From Winogradskyella eximia (GTDB lineage: Bacteria > Bacteroidota > Bacteroidia > Flavobacteriales > Flavobacteriaceae): 64,000 nt of DNA. Numbering within the stretch: the stretch's first letter is position 1; every line of letters starts with the position of its first letter. A program made the translations under genes and the position numbers. The notes beneath the pieces were generated by a model. The model had not been told where the DNA came from. It did no database searches and saw nothing but the letters and a program-made list of their open reading frames with translations. The stretch lies in NCBI RefSeq assembly GCF_003386165.1, contig NZ_QRDV01000002.1, positions 407,026-471,025 of the forward strand, read 5' to 3'. Shown piece by piece: positions 8,788 to 18,156 of this stretch.

Positions 8788-9486
8788 ATGACCTGCAAAG
8801 AAATTATAGAAGCGCTTTATGACCTAGAAGACAAGGATAAAGTAGCTTTTAAAGCGAAGAAGTTTGGCATTATCTCAAATAATTCGTTAGGCATTTATCA
8901 TAAAGATTTAAAAGTAATGGCTAAAGAAATAGGTGTAGACAATACACTCGCTTTACAGCTTTTTGATAGTGAAATTTACGAAGCGCGCTTATTATGTAGT
9001 AAACTATTTAACCCCAAAGATGTTACAGAGGAGCTCATGGAAAAATGGGTAAAGACCTTTGAGAATTGGGAAATATGTGACAGCTTTTGTATGGGTTTGT
9101 TTTCAAAAAGTAACTTTGCTCTTGCAAAAATATTAGAATGGTCACAAAGAGAACCAGAGTTTGAAAAAAGAGCAGCATTTGCCACTTTAGCATCGTATTG
9201 TATGGCAGATAAAACTTCAGATAACAACTTATTTGAACAATTTTTCTCAATTATAAAACGCGAAGCCCATGACGAGAGGCTCTATGTGAAAAAAGCCGTA
9301 AATTGGGCGTTAAGAAACATAGGAAAACGAAATATAGACCTCAATCATAAAGCCATAGAAGTCGCTAATAAACTTCTAGAATTTGAAAGTAAATCTGCCC
9401 AATGGATAGCCAAAAATGCGTTAGCCGAATTGCAAAAGGAAGGCATTAGAATGTCTGATTATCCGAGAGCTATTTATAGGTTTTAG
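8788..9486 (+). CDS. DNA alkylation repair protein (AlkD-like HEAT-repeat glycosylase)
   Basis: 232-residue all-helical protein of the AlkC/AlkD family, glycosylases that remove alkylated bases without base flipping. Marks: LLCSKLFNPKDVTEEL, WVKTFENWEICDSFC with the Trp and Asp positions expected in the DNA cleft, EKRAAFATLASY and KKAVNWALRNIGKRN. Length matches the family. It begins 28 bases after the ECF42 sigma gene and may belong to the same transcript, which would place DNA repair in that sigma factor's unit; this is inference. Confidence 0.85.
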   Translation: MTCKEIIEALYDLEDKDKVAFKAKKFGIISNNSLGIYHKDLKVMAKEIGVDNTLALQLFDSEIYEARLLCSKLFNPKDVTEELMEKWVKTFENWEICDSFCMGLFSKSNFALAKILEWSQREPEFEKRAAFATLASYCMADKTSDNNLFEQFFSIIKREAHDERLYVKKAVNWALRNIGKRNIDLNHKAIEVANKLLEFESKSAQWIAKNALAELQKEGIRMSDYPRAIYRF

Positions 9487-9532
9487 ATTTCTAAAATTTA
9501 ACGACCACTAATTATTCTATAATATAAGATAT

Positions 9533-9907
9533 ATGACACTAAAACCAAAATCCATAAGACCATTCATAGGTTCAAAAGATTACAATCTTTCAAGAGAATT
9601 TTATAAAGATTTAGGATTTGAAGAATTTGTTATTTCTCATAATATGTCTGCATTTAAAACAGGAGAATTCGCCTTTTATTTACAAGACTATTACGCAAAA
9701 GATTGGATAGATAATACTATGGTTTTTCTAGAAGTTGATAATGTTCAACATCATTTACAAAAGCTTAAAAATAGTGGTATAACTGAGAAATATGACCATG
9801 TAAGATGTTCCGAAATTGTTTATAATGATTGGGGAAACGAATTCTTCTTACATGACCCTTCTGGCATACTTTGGCATTTTGGTGAATTTAATACTAAAGT
9901 CAAATAA
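9533..9907 (+). CDS. VOC/glyoxalase superfamily protein
   Basis: 124-residue vicinal-oxygen-chelate fold protein. The first half reads RPFIGSKDYNLSREFYKDLG, the usual strand-helix start, and the end reads NEFFLHDPSGILWHFGEF, with metal-ligand-like Glu/His. No fosfomycin or bleomycin signature is clear, so the substrate is unknown. It is 46 bases after the AlkD-like gene on the same strand, with a weak hairpin after it. Confidence 0.8.
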   Translation: MTLKPKSIRPFIGSKDYNLSREFYKDLGFEEFVISHNMSAFKTGEFAFYLQDYYAKDWIDNTMVFLEVDNVQHHLQKLKNSGITEKYDHVRCSEIVYNDWGNEFFLHDPSGILWHFGEFNTKVK

Positions 9908-9916
9908 TCTACAAGA

Positions 9917-9937
9917 AAGACTAAAGTTTTAGGTCTT
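9917..9937 (+). terminator. Weak hairpin after the VOC gene
   Basis: Arms AAGACTAAA and TTTAGGTCTT pair over nine bases with one bulged G and a two-base loop, about ten bases after the VOC stop codon, followed by TTATTAT. Short T tract, so modest confidence. Confidence 0.4.
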
Positions 9938-10034
9938 TATTATCACTCTAAACACTTGGCACTAAAATTGTTTGTAACAAAGTAGTCTATTTTTAGACCT
10001 ATAAATAAACACGTTTAATTAAAAGAAAAAAGTT

Positions 10035-10355
10035 ATGATAAATAAAGGAGCCGTAGTATTAGGAGTATTATTAGGAGCAGCAGCAGGTGTTTTGTTAGCA
10101 CCAGAAAAAGGAAGTGAAACAAGGGATAAATTTAAAAAAGAAGGCAAGGATATAAAAGACCAATTGTCTAGCGATTTAGCAGAAGTCAAAGATGACCTAA
10201 CTAAGGCAGTAGCTTCTGGCAAAGAAAAATTTAAAAAAGATATGGAAGAATTTACTTCTAAATCTAGTTACAAAACAGAACAAGCTATTACATTTATAGA
10301 AAAGCAATTAGCAATTCTTAAAGAAAAGAATAAGAAGCTACAGAAAACGAGTTAA
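10035..10355 (+). CDS. YtxH domain protein
   Basis: 106 residues. The N-terminal glycine/alanine-rich hydrophobic segment GVLLGAAAGVLLAPEKGSET is the YtxH signature, a single membrane segment with GxxxG-like packing. The rest is a highly charged Lys/Glu helix (coiled coil). Members are small general-stress or envelope proteins; precise function unknown. Single gene, followed by a strong bidirectional terminator. Confidence 0.85.
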   Translation: MINKGAVVLGVLLGAAAGVLLAPEKGSETRDKFKKEGKDIKDQLSSDLAEVKDDLTKAVASGKEKFKKDMEEFTSKSSYKTEQAITFIEKQLAILKEKNKKLQKTS

Positions 10356-10474
10356 AATAAATAATCATTGTCAGGTCACAATACGTGATAATCTCATAAC
10401 GATTCGTTATAAAATTCAGAGAATACTCGTTCATTCCTATCATTATTTTTAGAGGAATACATTCTTTTTAAATA

Positions 10475-10502
10475 AGAAAGCCTAGTTTTAACTAGGCTTT
10501 CT
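10475..10502. terminator. Bidirectional terminator between the YtxH gene and a lipoprotein gene
   Basis: Perfect 13-bp inverted repeat (10475-10487 and 10490-10502) with a two-base loop centred on CCTAG/CTAGG, between convergent genes. T-rich sequence follows on the right. Confidence 0.75.
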
Positions 10503-10528
10503 ATATTATACAAAAATATTTTTTACAT

Positions 10529-11059
10529 CTATTGTCTTTCGTATGTTGTAATTGTATTCGCCACTATATCCGTTTCTATACCGTTTTGAATAATTGTATC
10601 CTCAACCAAAGCTGTTAGTTGAATCAATCCATTTGATAAAAATTCTATAGTGTATATAGCATCTTCACCTTCATCATTTGTAATAGATAATTGATTACCA
10701 ACTAAACTCCATTCACCATTTATCCCAAACTCATAATTTTCTACATTTTGCACTTGTGTTTGCCCAAATGAGGTTACTGTTAATTCTGCACTATATGAAC
10801 CTTCGCTTAAAAACGTTTGAGGGTTTTCATTAAATGTAATCGTGTAATCTACATCGTAACCTTCACCAACTGTAGTAGTAACAAAAGATTCGCCTCCTAA
10901 ATTAATTGTTGAAGTACTTGTGTAGTTAACATCGACACCAATCCAAGTTCCTAATACTGCTTCTTCACTTATTTCTGGAGTTGAATCACTATCATCTGAA
11001 GAACAAGATAATACTGCAATTGAAATGCATAATAAAAATAATAAACTAAGTTTTTTCAT
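10529..11059 (-). CDS. Lipocalin-like predicted lipoprotein
   Basis: 176 residues from MKKLSLLFLLCISIAVLSCS, a lipoprotein signal with lipobox LSC followed by SSDDSDS, a likely surface-export stretch. The mature part begins VLGTWIGVDV and shows alternating beta strands with GEWSLVGNQLSIT and YTIEFLSNGLIQL, as in small flavobacterial lipocalin-like proteins. An ATG 42 bases upstream is in frame but would precede the signal. Ligand unknown. Monocistronic. Confidence 0.75.
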   Translation of the reverse strand: MKKLSLLFLLCISIAVLSCSSDDSDSTPEISEEAVLGTWIGVDVNYTSTSTINLGGESFVTTTVGEGYDVDYTITFNENPQTFLSEGSYSAELTVTSFGQTQVQNVENYEFGINGEWSLVGNQLSITNDEGEDAIYTIEFLSNGLIQLTALVEDTIIQNGIETDIVANTITTYERQ

Positions 11060-11234
11060 GTTAAATTTTGTTAAATTTAAATACGAATATAAATTTAACA
11101 TTGAGAAACATTTTATGTCTAAGTCAATTTTCTTTCAATTGCATAAATAATCGTTGAATTACTAACAATGGGATTTAAATCTCGTAAATACTGAAATTCA
11201 TAATGATACAAACTACAGTTTATGGTTGGTTTAC

Positions 11235-12464
11235 TTATTCCAAAAAACGATAATAACCACATTTTAAATAAGCACCTTCAGCAAATGCAATAGGATGATC
11301 ACTATCGTGTTTGGTTTTAAGCTCAGTTTCAAAAAGTCGAGATTGTGCGTTTAAAACACGTTCATTTAAATCAAAGAAATCTTCTGCTAATACTCTCGAT
11401 GAGCAAGATGCTAAAACTAAAAGTCCATTTTTTGAAGTAAGCTGCTCACCTAGCTCAGCTAATTGTGCATATTTCTTTTTCGCTAGGTCAATTTCAGATT
11501 GTTGCTTAGCAAAACTTGGCGGATCAATAACCACAACATCGTAGGTTTTTCCTTTCTTTATGAGGCCTTTCATTTCTTCAAAAGCATCACCAGAGATGGT
11601 TTTGTGTTGACCAGAATACGCATTAAGTTTTCCGTTTTCGCGAGCCATATCTAAGGCTTGTTTACTAATATCCAAACTCGTGACTTCGGTTGCACCATTA
11701 GCCAATGCGTGTACAGAAAATCCTCCAGCATAAGAAAACACATCTAATACAGATTTACCCTTACTTAAAATGCCCACACGTCTTCTATTCGCTCTATGAT
11801 CTAAAAAATAACCAGTTTTATGGCCTTTAATCACATTTGCCGAAAATTTCACATCATGCTCTACAAACTCAACAACTTGATTTTCAAGAGTACCAAAGAT
11901 AACTTCACCATCTTTAAAATTATGATTTTTACTGTTTTGTAAATTCCTGCTTAAACGCATTACAACCGTTTTAGCATTCGAAATTTGCTGTAAACTCTCT
12001 AAAATAGGTTCTAAATATGGTAACCAAATTTCCGAATATAATTTTACAACTAATACGTTGTCATAAACATCTGCTATAAACCCTGGGAAACCATCATTCT
12101 CGCCAAATAATAAACGGTAACTGTTGGTATTGGTTTGAAGTAATTCTGACCGCTTCTCTAAAGCGACTTCTATTTTATGATGAAAAAATGCTGAATTAAT
12201 CTCAACTTTTGTTTCCGCATTATGAATGATCTTAATTCTAATTGGAGATTCCGCATCATAAAGTCCTAAGCCTACAACTTTATTCTTATTCTTACTAAAA
12301 ATAATAGCCAAATCACCAGTATTGGCATCGTCGTTTATTTTTACAATACTGTTAGAAAACACCCAAGGATGCCCTTTTACAACAAACTGCTCGCCTTTTG
12401 CATTAAGCTTTACGGCTAATCGTTTTGGCGTATATAAAGTGGGTTTAAGATATGAAAAAGACAT
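11235..12464 (-). CDS. rlmI: 23S rRNA (cytosine-5) methyltransferase, RlmI-like
   Basis: 409-residue class I SAM-dependent RNA methyltransferase. N-terminal PUA domain (KGHPWVFSNSI, about 31-41), a linking EEHD-like domain, then the Rossmann fold: KTGYFLDHRANRR, VLDVFSYAGGFSVHAL (SAM motif I), VIDPPSFAKQQ (motif IV) and LASCSSRV with the motif VI Cys expected for m5C chemistry. E. coli RlmI methylates C1962 of 23S rRNA; orthology is inferred from domain order. Single gene; the upstream intergenic region carries the terminator of the ECF operon. Confidence 0.85.
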   Translation of the reverse strand: MSFSYLKPTLYTPKRLAVKLNAKGEQFVVKGHPWVFSNSIVKINDDANTGDLAIIFSKNKNKVVGLGLYDAESPIRIKIIHNAETKVEINSAFFHHKIEVALEKRSELLQTNTNSYRLLFGENDGFPGFIADVYDNVLVVKLYSEIWLPYLEPILESLQQISNAKTVVMRLSRNLQNSKNHNFKDGEVIFGTLENQVVEFVEHDVKFSANVIKGHKTGYFLDHRANRRRVGILSKGKSVLDVFSYAGGFSVHALANGATEVTSLDISKQALDMARENGKLNAYSGQHKTISGDAFEEMKGLIKKGKTYDVVVIDPPSFAKQQSEIDLAKKKYAQLAELGEQLTSKNGLLVLASCSSRVLAEDFFDLNERVLNAQSRLFETELKTKHDSDHPIAFAEGAYLKCGYYRFLE

Positions 12465-12616
12465 GCTTATATATTAGACTTCGAAAGTACGAAACTTCTA
12501 TTAATAATATCCAAAATTGATGTTATCAGTTAAACACATTCCTCATTATAATTGTTATAAAAACCACAATAATAAAATTGAAATATTAACATAAAAACCG
12601 AACATCCATAATTCAA

Positions 12617-12660
12617 TAAAAACGCAATCAACTTAAGCATTTCTCAAGTGATTGCGTTTA
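12617..12660 (-). terminator. Terminator of the 12691-15090 ECF operon
   Basis: On the minus strand an 11-base arm AAACGCAATCA pairs with its complement across a loop that itself pairs (ACTTGAG with CTTAAGT, one mismatch), then GCGTTTTTATT. It lies 30 bases after the stop of the barrel gene. Confidence 0.7.
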
Positions 12661-12690
12661 TTTTACAAACTTTAATATTAGATTTATATT

Positions 12691-13749
12691 CTAATTAAGA
12701 TCTAACCTTAAGCCAATTGAAAGTGTATTTATATCTTCTGGATTATTCTCAAATACTGGATTTACATCATATTTAGCATAAAGACTCACATCTCTATAAC
12801 CTACATAAAAACTTGGTCCAAAATTAAAACGATTCATATTAAAATCATGTATTTCTGTTCGCTTTATATCTTTACCGTCCGCTTTATATTTAATAAATTG
12901 AGATGTATGAGTTCTTACAGAGAAAAACCCACCAAGACCTAATCTAAAGCCACGCTGAGAACGCAAATAAGTTTGCTCTGTTTTCTTATGGTATTGCGGC
13001 TTTGAAAAGTCTAATTCTAAATGTACCGGAATTGCAAATGATAAATTATTAAGTCTCGATTTTTTTAAATCAAAACCAATATCTTCAAGCGTCGTTTGGT
13101 CTCCATTAGTCACCAATATATCATTATCTTCCTTAGGTCTTATATCATCTGTCATCATTGATATTCCAAATTTTAAATTCCAAAGGTTGGTTTGTTCTTT
13201 AAGTCTATATTTAAAAGTAAAACCTAATTCACCATAACCTAAAGGATTCACTTTAAACCCTTTTCCATAATAATCACCACCATTTAAAATGGTGTTCATC
13301 CCTAAAGCAAACACAAATTGGGTAGTGAACCGTTTTTCTACTTCTAAACCACTAATGGAATCCTTATAAAAATTTTCGTCTTCAAAAACGGTTATCAATG
13401 ATCTATTACGTTCGTTTTCTTCGTCATTAATATCCAATTTACCACTAACTTTATTTTTAATTAACGCTTGTAGCTTTTGTTCTTCAATAAAAACAGCATC
13501 ATTAATCCGCTTTGCATGGTAACTTGCTAGTTTCCTTTTTTCTATTTCAGCTGCTTCTGAAGTCATCTCATTTTTTTCAACCTTCTTATCAATCTTCTTC
13601 AGCTCTTTTTTTAAGGTACTTTTTTCTGAAGTTGTAATAGAATCAATTCTTGAAGCTATAATTGCTGCTTTTTCTTCAAAAGTATTGGTCTGTGCCATTA
13701 AATATGGCGCACAACATAACATGGCAAATATTAAAATTGTCTGCTTCAT
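12691..13749 (-). CDS. Secreted coiled-coil plus outer-membrane beta-barrel protein
   Basis: 352 residues. Signal peptide MKQTILIFAMLCCAPYLMAQ, then a Lys/Glu-rich coiled coil (about 24-110), then strands from about residue 140 to the end (FTTQFVFALGMNTIL ... NTLSIGLRLDLN) in the alternating pattern of a small outer-membrane barrel with aromatic-flanked strands. It is the last gene of the operon after the ECF sigma and the membrane-anchored 255-residue protein. Compare the fused version at 32536-33978. No enzyme motif. Role inferred: the outer-membrane, signal-receiving end of the system. Confidence 0.7.
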   Translation of the reverse strand: MKQTILIFAMLCCAPYLMAQTNTFEEKAAIIASRIDSITTSEKSTLKKELKKIDKKVEKNEMTSEAAEIEKRKLASYHAKRINDAVFIEEQKLQALIKNKVSGKLDINDEENERNRSLITVFEDENFYKDSISGLEVEKRFTTQFVFALGMNTILNGGDYYGKGFKVNPLGYGELGFTFKYRLKEQTNLWNLKFGISMMTDDIRPKEDNDILVTNGDQTTLEDIGFDLKKSRLNNLSFAIPVHLELDFSKPQYHKKTEQTYLRSQRGFRLGLGGFFSVRTHTSQFIKYKADGKDIKRTEIHDFNMNRFNFGPSFYVGYRDVSLYAKYDVNPVFENNPEDINTLSIGLRLDLN

Positions 13750-13769
13750 AATAAAATAGTTTTAAGTGA

Positions 13770-14537
13770 TTAATTATTGTGTTCGTAATTTCTGTTGGCA
13801 ACAGCTTCGTTTAGTTGCTTAAGCTGCTTACCTGCTTTCTTAAAAATGCTTTTGTTTTTTTCGTCGAATAATTCCTTTTCCATTTCAAGTAAAAGTTGAT
13901 CAGAATCCAAATAAGAATCTGATAACTGTTTTTTATTCTGAATTAAATTCAAACTACTATCCTTCCTTGCTGACTCTAAAAGTTGCTCTGCTGTTATGTA
14001 TTGAAATTGATTAGACGACTTTACTTCTGCAATACCTTCAGTTTCTTTTACTTTTACAAGATTTTTTTCAATAATAACGGTAGGATTTTCTATCTGCAAT
14101 TCATCTTCCTTATTAATTTTAAGCTCTTGTTTTACAATTTCATTTTTAGAGACTTTTTCTTTAGAATTTGAAACGACTTTAGACTGTTTTATAGTTTGAG
14201 TTTCTTGTTTAAAATCCTGCTGCTCTTCTACTCCTATAACATTATTTTGATTTACTAGATCTGTTGTTTTCTCTTGCTGAATTTTAGGTAATTCCTTCTC
14301 AAAACTGATTTCAATAGGTTGTTCTACAACTCCGCCATTAAATAATATTTTTCCACCAACAAATAATAATCCTAAAATCAAAGACGCAGCTACAGCGTAA
14401 TTTATCCAAAGTTTTTTCTTCTTTTTTGGTTTAGTGTTTAAAGCCACAATTAAGCGTTCTCTAGCTTGCGCAGATGGCTCTATACTTCTGTCTTTAAAAT
14501 TATCCTGAATTAACTTTTCTATATTATTGGGTTCCAT
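13770..14537 (-). CDS. Membrane-anchored, anti-sigma-like protein of an ECF operon
   Basis: 255 residues. Cytosolic N-terminus of about 36 residues (IEKLIQDNFKDRSIEPSAQA, then RERLIVALNT), a basic KPKKKKK patch, one transmembrane helix (about 44-65, YAVAASLILGLLFVGGKILF) and a long periplasmic Lys/Glu/Gln-rich, poorly structured tail ending in helices. The topology is that of an anti-sigma factor, with the sigma-binding part very short and no known zinc motif. Its start overlaps the sigma gene by 14 bases, so the two are coupled. Function is inferred from position and topology. Confidence 0.65.
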   Translation of the reverse strand: MEPNNIEKLIQDNFKDRSIEPSAQARERLIVALNTKPKKKKKLWINYAVAASLILGLLFVGGKILFNGGVVEQPIEISFEKELPKIQQEKTTDLVNQNNVIGVEEQQDFKQETQTIKQSKVVSNSKEKVSKNEIVKQELKINKEDELQIENPTVIIEKNLVKVKETEGIAEVKSSNQFQYITAEQLLESARKDSSLNLIQNKKQLSDSYLDSDQLLLEMEKELFDEKNKSIFKKAGKQLKQLNEAVANRNYEHNN

Positions 14538-15090
14538 TCTCTGTATTATTTAAATTAGCAAGACTACTTTTTAAAAGCTTTTTAGCATGTGCTAACTGCG
14601 ATTTTGAAGTACCTATACTTACATTTAATAGTTCTGAAATTTCGCGATGCTTATAGCCTTCAATTACATAAAGGTTAAAGATGGTTTTACAACCAATAGG
14701 AAGTTGGTCTACTGCATTTTGTATGATTTCGGAAGTTGAATTATCCGTTGTTGAAACTGGCTGTGTAAAATAGTAATCTCCAATCTCTACCACATTAAAT
14801 TTATTCTTCTGAATCCTTAAATACGAAATACATTCGCGTACCATAATCCGTCTTAGCCAACCTTCAAAACTACCATAAGGTTCATATTTATTAATATTTT
14901 GAAATGCTTTATGAAATGATGTAATCATAACATCTTCTGCAAATTGCAAATCTTTAATGTATTGCCTACAAACACCAAGCATCTTTCCCGAAAAAGTATC
15001 ATAAAGTGCTAGTTGAGCTTTTTGATTGGATTTTTGTGCTAATCCAACCAGCTCACTAACGTTTTGATTTATAGATACTAGTTTTGACAT
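14524..15090 (-). CDS. ECF RNA polymerase sigma factor
   Basis: 188-residue RpoE-type sigma factor. Region 2: LGVCRQYIKDLQFAEDVMIT (about 35-54), then SFEGWLRRIMVRECISYLR; region 4: VIEGYKHREISELLNVSIGT (about 148-167) as the helix-turn-helix, then SKSQLAHAKKLLK. Region 2.2 reads AEDVMITSF where most members have A-D-D-L-x-Q, a variant shared by several flavobacterial ECFs. First gene of a three-gene operon with a membrane protein and a barrel; a barrel gene (15175-15690) lies 84 bases upstream on the same strand. Confidence 0.88.
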   Translation of the reverse strand: MSKLVSINQNVSELVGLAQKSNQKAQLALYDTFSGKMLGVCRQYIKDLQFAEDVMITSFHKAFQNINKYEPYGSFEGWLRRIMVRECISYLRIQKNKFNVVEIGDYYFTQPVSTTDNSTSEIIQNAVDQLPIGCKTIFNLYVIEGYKHREISELLNVSIGTSKSQLAHAKKLLKSSLANLNNTENGTQ

Positions 15091-15174
15091 TGTTTAATGC
15101 TCGTTATTTATATTTTTTTCTCGTCTAATTATTATTTAAAGGCGGATTTGCCCATAGGCAACACCTTAATCATA

Positions 15175-15690
15175 TTAAATTCTATATCTAAATATTATAC
15201 CTGCATTCAATATACCACCTGGCGAAAAACTACTAAATGTAGACACAATTCTTAAACCATAATTAAATCTACTTTTTAAGTTAAAAGTGGTTTGAATACC
15301 TAAATCTATACCTAGTCCATTGTTATCGTCTTCAAGAATTTTTTTATCAAAATTAATATATGAAAATCCAAATATGGATTCGAGTTTGGTGCTTTCTGAT
15401 TTAGCAAAATCATAAGTGACCTGAATGGCATATTTATCTAATTTATAGTTTTTATCCAATGCTTTACTTCTCATAGTTGCATTTGCAGCTGACAAATATA
15501 TGCTCATATCATTACTGATAGCATAACCCAAAGACACTTCAAAGTTTTCTCCAGAATCTTTAGCAACCAATTGTTCACTTAATGAAAATCCGAAAGTAAA
15601 TTTTGAGGTTTCCACATTCTCCTCCTGAGCAATAATTAAATTGCTACTTAAAATTAAGACTAAAATAATAATGTAGTTTACTTTTTTCAT
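15175..15690 (-). CDS. Small outer-membrane beta-barrel protein
   Basis: 171 residues with a signal peptide (VNYIIILVLILSSNLIIAQ) and eight or so amphipathic strands ending IFRYRI, an OmpA/porin-like small barrel of the outer membrane beta-barrel family. No substrate motif. It precedes the ECF operon on the same strand, 84 bases away, without a clear terminator between, so co-transcription is possible. Confidence 0.68.
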   Translation of the reverse strand: MKKVNYIIILVLILSSNLIIAQEENVETSKFTFGFSLSEQLVAKDSGENFEVSLGYAISNDMSIYLSAANATMRSKALDKNYKLDKYAIQVTYDFAKSESTKLESIFGFSYINFDKKILEDDNNGLGIDLGIQTTFNLKSRFNYGLRIVSTFSSFSPGGILNAGIIFRYRI

Positions 15691-15821
15691 AATCCATGTT
15701 TTTTAAATAATTATTAATAGTGTTTAAAGCTCAATTAAGTTTTCGCTTCTATTAATAAAAACGCTTTTAAAACTAAAAGGGTTGGATGAGAATTAAAAAA
15801 AGTTTGAAAAAAATGCAAATA

Positions 15822-15855
15822 AAAAAACGCAACCAAATTAATGATTGCGTTTTTT
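15822..15855 (-). terminator. Terminator downstream of dnaK
   Basis: Arms AAAAAACGCAA (15822-15832) and TTGCGTTTTTT (15845-15855) are perfectly complementary with a 12-base loop; T runs lie on both sides, so it can work in either direction. It is 130 bases beyond the dnaK stop. Confidence 0.75.
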
Positions 15856-15910
15856 ACATATTATTTAGTCTTCAGTTTCTTCAAACTTCCAACTACAAGC
15901 TTTGTACTCA

Positions 15911-15985
15911 ATGAGAGATTCCGAAACAATTTCGGAATAAGCGATTCACACAATCTCAATAGAAACTATCGAGATTGGTTCTCTG
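15911..15985. repeat. Interspersed palindromic repeat between dnaK and its terminator
   Basis: Two hairpins in tandem: TTCCGAAA/TTTCGGAA (15919-15937) and CAATCTCAATAG/CTATCGAGATTG (15951-15977, one mismatch), bounded by GAGAGA and TCTCTG. This composition is like the short palindromic repeats scattered in flavobacterial genomes. With the terminator it fills the 296-base stretch between dnaK and the barrel gene; I see no gene there. Confidence 0.55.
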
Positions 15986-15986
15986 C

Positions 15987-17882
15987 TTACTTCACTTCTT
16001 CGAAGTCAACATCTTCTACATCGCTAGACTCGTCAGCTGGTTGCTCTGCTCCTGCTTCAGGACCAGCAGCACCACCTTCTGCTTGTGCTTTGTACATTTC
16101 TTCGCTTGCTACTTTCCAAGCTTCATTAATTTTCTCTAAAGCTGGAGTAATAGTTGCGATATCTTTTGATTCGTATGCTTTTTTCAATTCTTCAAGTGCT
16201 GCTTCAATTGGCGCTTTCTTATCATCAGATAATTTTTCACCAAATTCTTTCAGTTGACTTTCAGTTTGGAAAATCATAGCATCTGCCTCATTCAATTTAT
16301 CAGCCGTTTCTTTTGCTTTAGCATCTGCTTCTGCATTAGCTTCAGCTTCAGCTTTCATCTTTTTGATTTCCTCTTCAGTTAATCCAGATGATGCTTCAAT
16401 TCTGATATCTTGAGTTTTGTTTGTTGCTTTATCCGTTGCAGATACTTTAATGATACCATTAGCATCAATATCAAACGTTACTTCAATCTGAGGTGTTCCT
16501 CGTCTTGCTGGTGGAATTCCGTCTAAGTGGAAACGACCTATTGTTTTGTTATCTGGTGCCATTGGACGCTCACCTTGTAATACGTGAATCTCTACTGATG
16601 GCTGATTGTCTGCTGCTGTTGAGAATACTTGCGATTTCTTAGTAGGAATCGTTGTATTTGCTTCAATCAACTTTGTCATTACATTACCCATAGTTTCAAT
16701 ACCAAGAGATAATGGAGTAACATCTAATAAAAGAACGTCTTTTACATCACCGGTTAATACACCACCTTGAATACCTGCTCCTAAAGAAACAACTTCATCA
16801 GGATTTACTCCTTTACTTGGTGCTTTTCCGAAGAAAGACTCAACAGCTGCTTGTACTGCAGGAATACGTGTAGAACCACCTACTAAAATTACTTCGTCAA
16901 TATCGCTCTTAGATAAACCTGCTGCTTTTAATGCAGAAGCACAAGGCTCTATTGTACGCTTAATTAAATCGTCAATTAACTGCTCAAATTTAGAACGTGT
17001 TAATGTACGTACCAAGTGTTTTGGTCCACTAGCTGTAGCCGTAACGTATGGTAAGTTGATTTCTGTTTGTGCAGAAGATGATAATTCAATCTTCGCTTTT
17101 TCAGCAGCTTCCTTTAAACGTTGTAAAGCCATTGGGTCTTTACGCAAATCCATGTTTTCGTCAGCGATAAACTCTTCAGCTAACCAATCGATAATACGTT
17201 GATCAACATCATCACCACCTAAATGTGTATCACCATCTGTAGATAATACTTCAAAAACACCATCTCCTAATTCAAGGATAGATACATCATGTGTACCTCC
17301 ACCAAAATCAAATACTACGATTTTTTGGTCTGTACCTTTTTTATCCATTCCATAAGCTAATGCTGCAGCTGTTGGTTCGTTGATAATTCTTCGAACTTTT
17401 AAACCTGCAATCTCACCTGCTTCTTTTGTAGCCTGACGTTGTGCATCATTAAAATATGCTGGTACTGTAATTACAGCTTCAGACACATCTTGTCCTAAAT
17501 AATCTTCAGCCGTTTTCTTCATTTTTTGAAGAATCATTGCTGATAATTCTTGAGGCGTATATAAACGACCATCGATATCTACTCTTGGAGTATCGTTGTC
17601 ACCTTTTACCACTTTATACGGTACACGCTCTGCTTCTTTCTTAGACTCAGAATACTTATTACCCATAAAACGTTTAATAGAATAAACTGTTTTTGTTGGG
17701 TTAGTCACTGCTTGTCTTTTTGCTGGATCTCCAACTTTAATTTCACCACCTTCTACGAAAGCGATAACTGAAGGTGTTGTTCTCTTACCTTCAGCGTTTG
17801 GGATTACAACTGGCTCATTACCTTCCATTACAGAAACGCAAGAGTTTGTTGTTCCTAAATCAATTCCAATAATCTTACTCAT
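15987..17882 (-). CDS. dnaK: Hsp70 chaperone DnaK
   Basis: 631-residue cytoplasmic Hsp70, usual length. [16 protein letters not shown] opens the ATPase domain; [12 protein letters not shown] and [14 protein letters not shown] form the nucleotide site; [11 protein letters not shown] is the interdomain linker, followed by the substrate-binding domain and a Glu/Asp-rich lid ending [13 protein letters not shown]. grpE and dnaJ are not adjacent, so it is a stand-alone gene. A perfect TGACAT-G-ATGTCA dyad lies about 107 bases upstream. Confidence 0.98.
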   Translation of the reverse strand: MSKIIGIDLGTTNSCVSVMEGNEPVVIPNAEGKRTTPSVIAFVEGGEIKVGDPAKRQAVTNPTKTVYSIKRFMGNKYSESKKEAERVPYKVVKGDNDTPRVDIDGRLYTPQELSAMILQKMKKTAEDYLGQDVSEAVITVPAYFNDAQRQATKEAGEIAGLKVRRIINEPTAAALAYGMDKKGTDQKIVVFDFGGGTHDVSILELGDGVFEVLSTDGDTHLGGDDVDQRIIDWLAEEFIADENMDLRKDPMALQRLKEAAEKAKIELSSSAQTEINLPYVTATASGPKHLVRTLTRSKFEQLIDDLIKRTIEPCASALKAAGLSKSDIDEVILVGGSTRIPAVQAAVESFFGKAPSKGVNPDEVVSLGAGIQGGVLTGDVKDVLLLDVTPLSLGIETMGNVMTKLIEANTTIPTKKSQVFSTAADNQPSVEIHVLQGERPMAPDNKTIGRFHLDGIPPARRGTPQIEVTFDIDANGIIKVSATDKATNKTQDIRIEASSGLTEEEIKKMKAEAEANAEADAKAKETADKLNEADAMIFQTESQLKEFGEKLSDDKKAPIEAALEELKKAYESKDIATITPALEKINEAWKVASEEMYKAQAEGGAAGPEAGAEQPADESSDVEDVDFEEVK

Positions 17883-17988
17883 AATTATATTTGTTATTTG
17901 TTTTCCGCTTTCACGGAAAGTATCGTGTTATTATTTATTTTTTAAACTCGATTAGTAATAGTCAATGATTATGCCATGACAAAAAATA

Positions 17989-18001
17989 TGACATGATGTC
18001 A
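17989..18001. promoter_or_regulatory. Interrupted palindrome TGACATGATGTCA between dnaK and the gene at 18157
   Basis: Perfect 6+1+6 dyad in the 274-base divergent region, preceded by another ATGACA copy at 17986 and 17976. It could be an operator for dnaK or the secreted-protein gene. No regulator family is assigned. Confidence 0.3.
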
Positions 18002-18156
18002 CTTTAATAAATTGTTATGAGATTTGTTCCATCCACAACATTAGCTAAACCCACACTTAACATTCTTAAAAATTTCTTCACCCTTTTATAATATTGAGTA
18101 CATCATTAAGAAACTTTTGGTTGATAATTTCACAGGAACTAAAACAACCAAAAATT

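Noticed and set aside
15841..16257. Open reading frame antisense to the end of dnaK
   Set aside because: Shadow of dnaK codon usage; no signal of its own.
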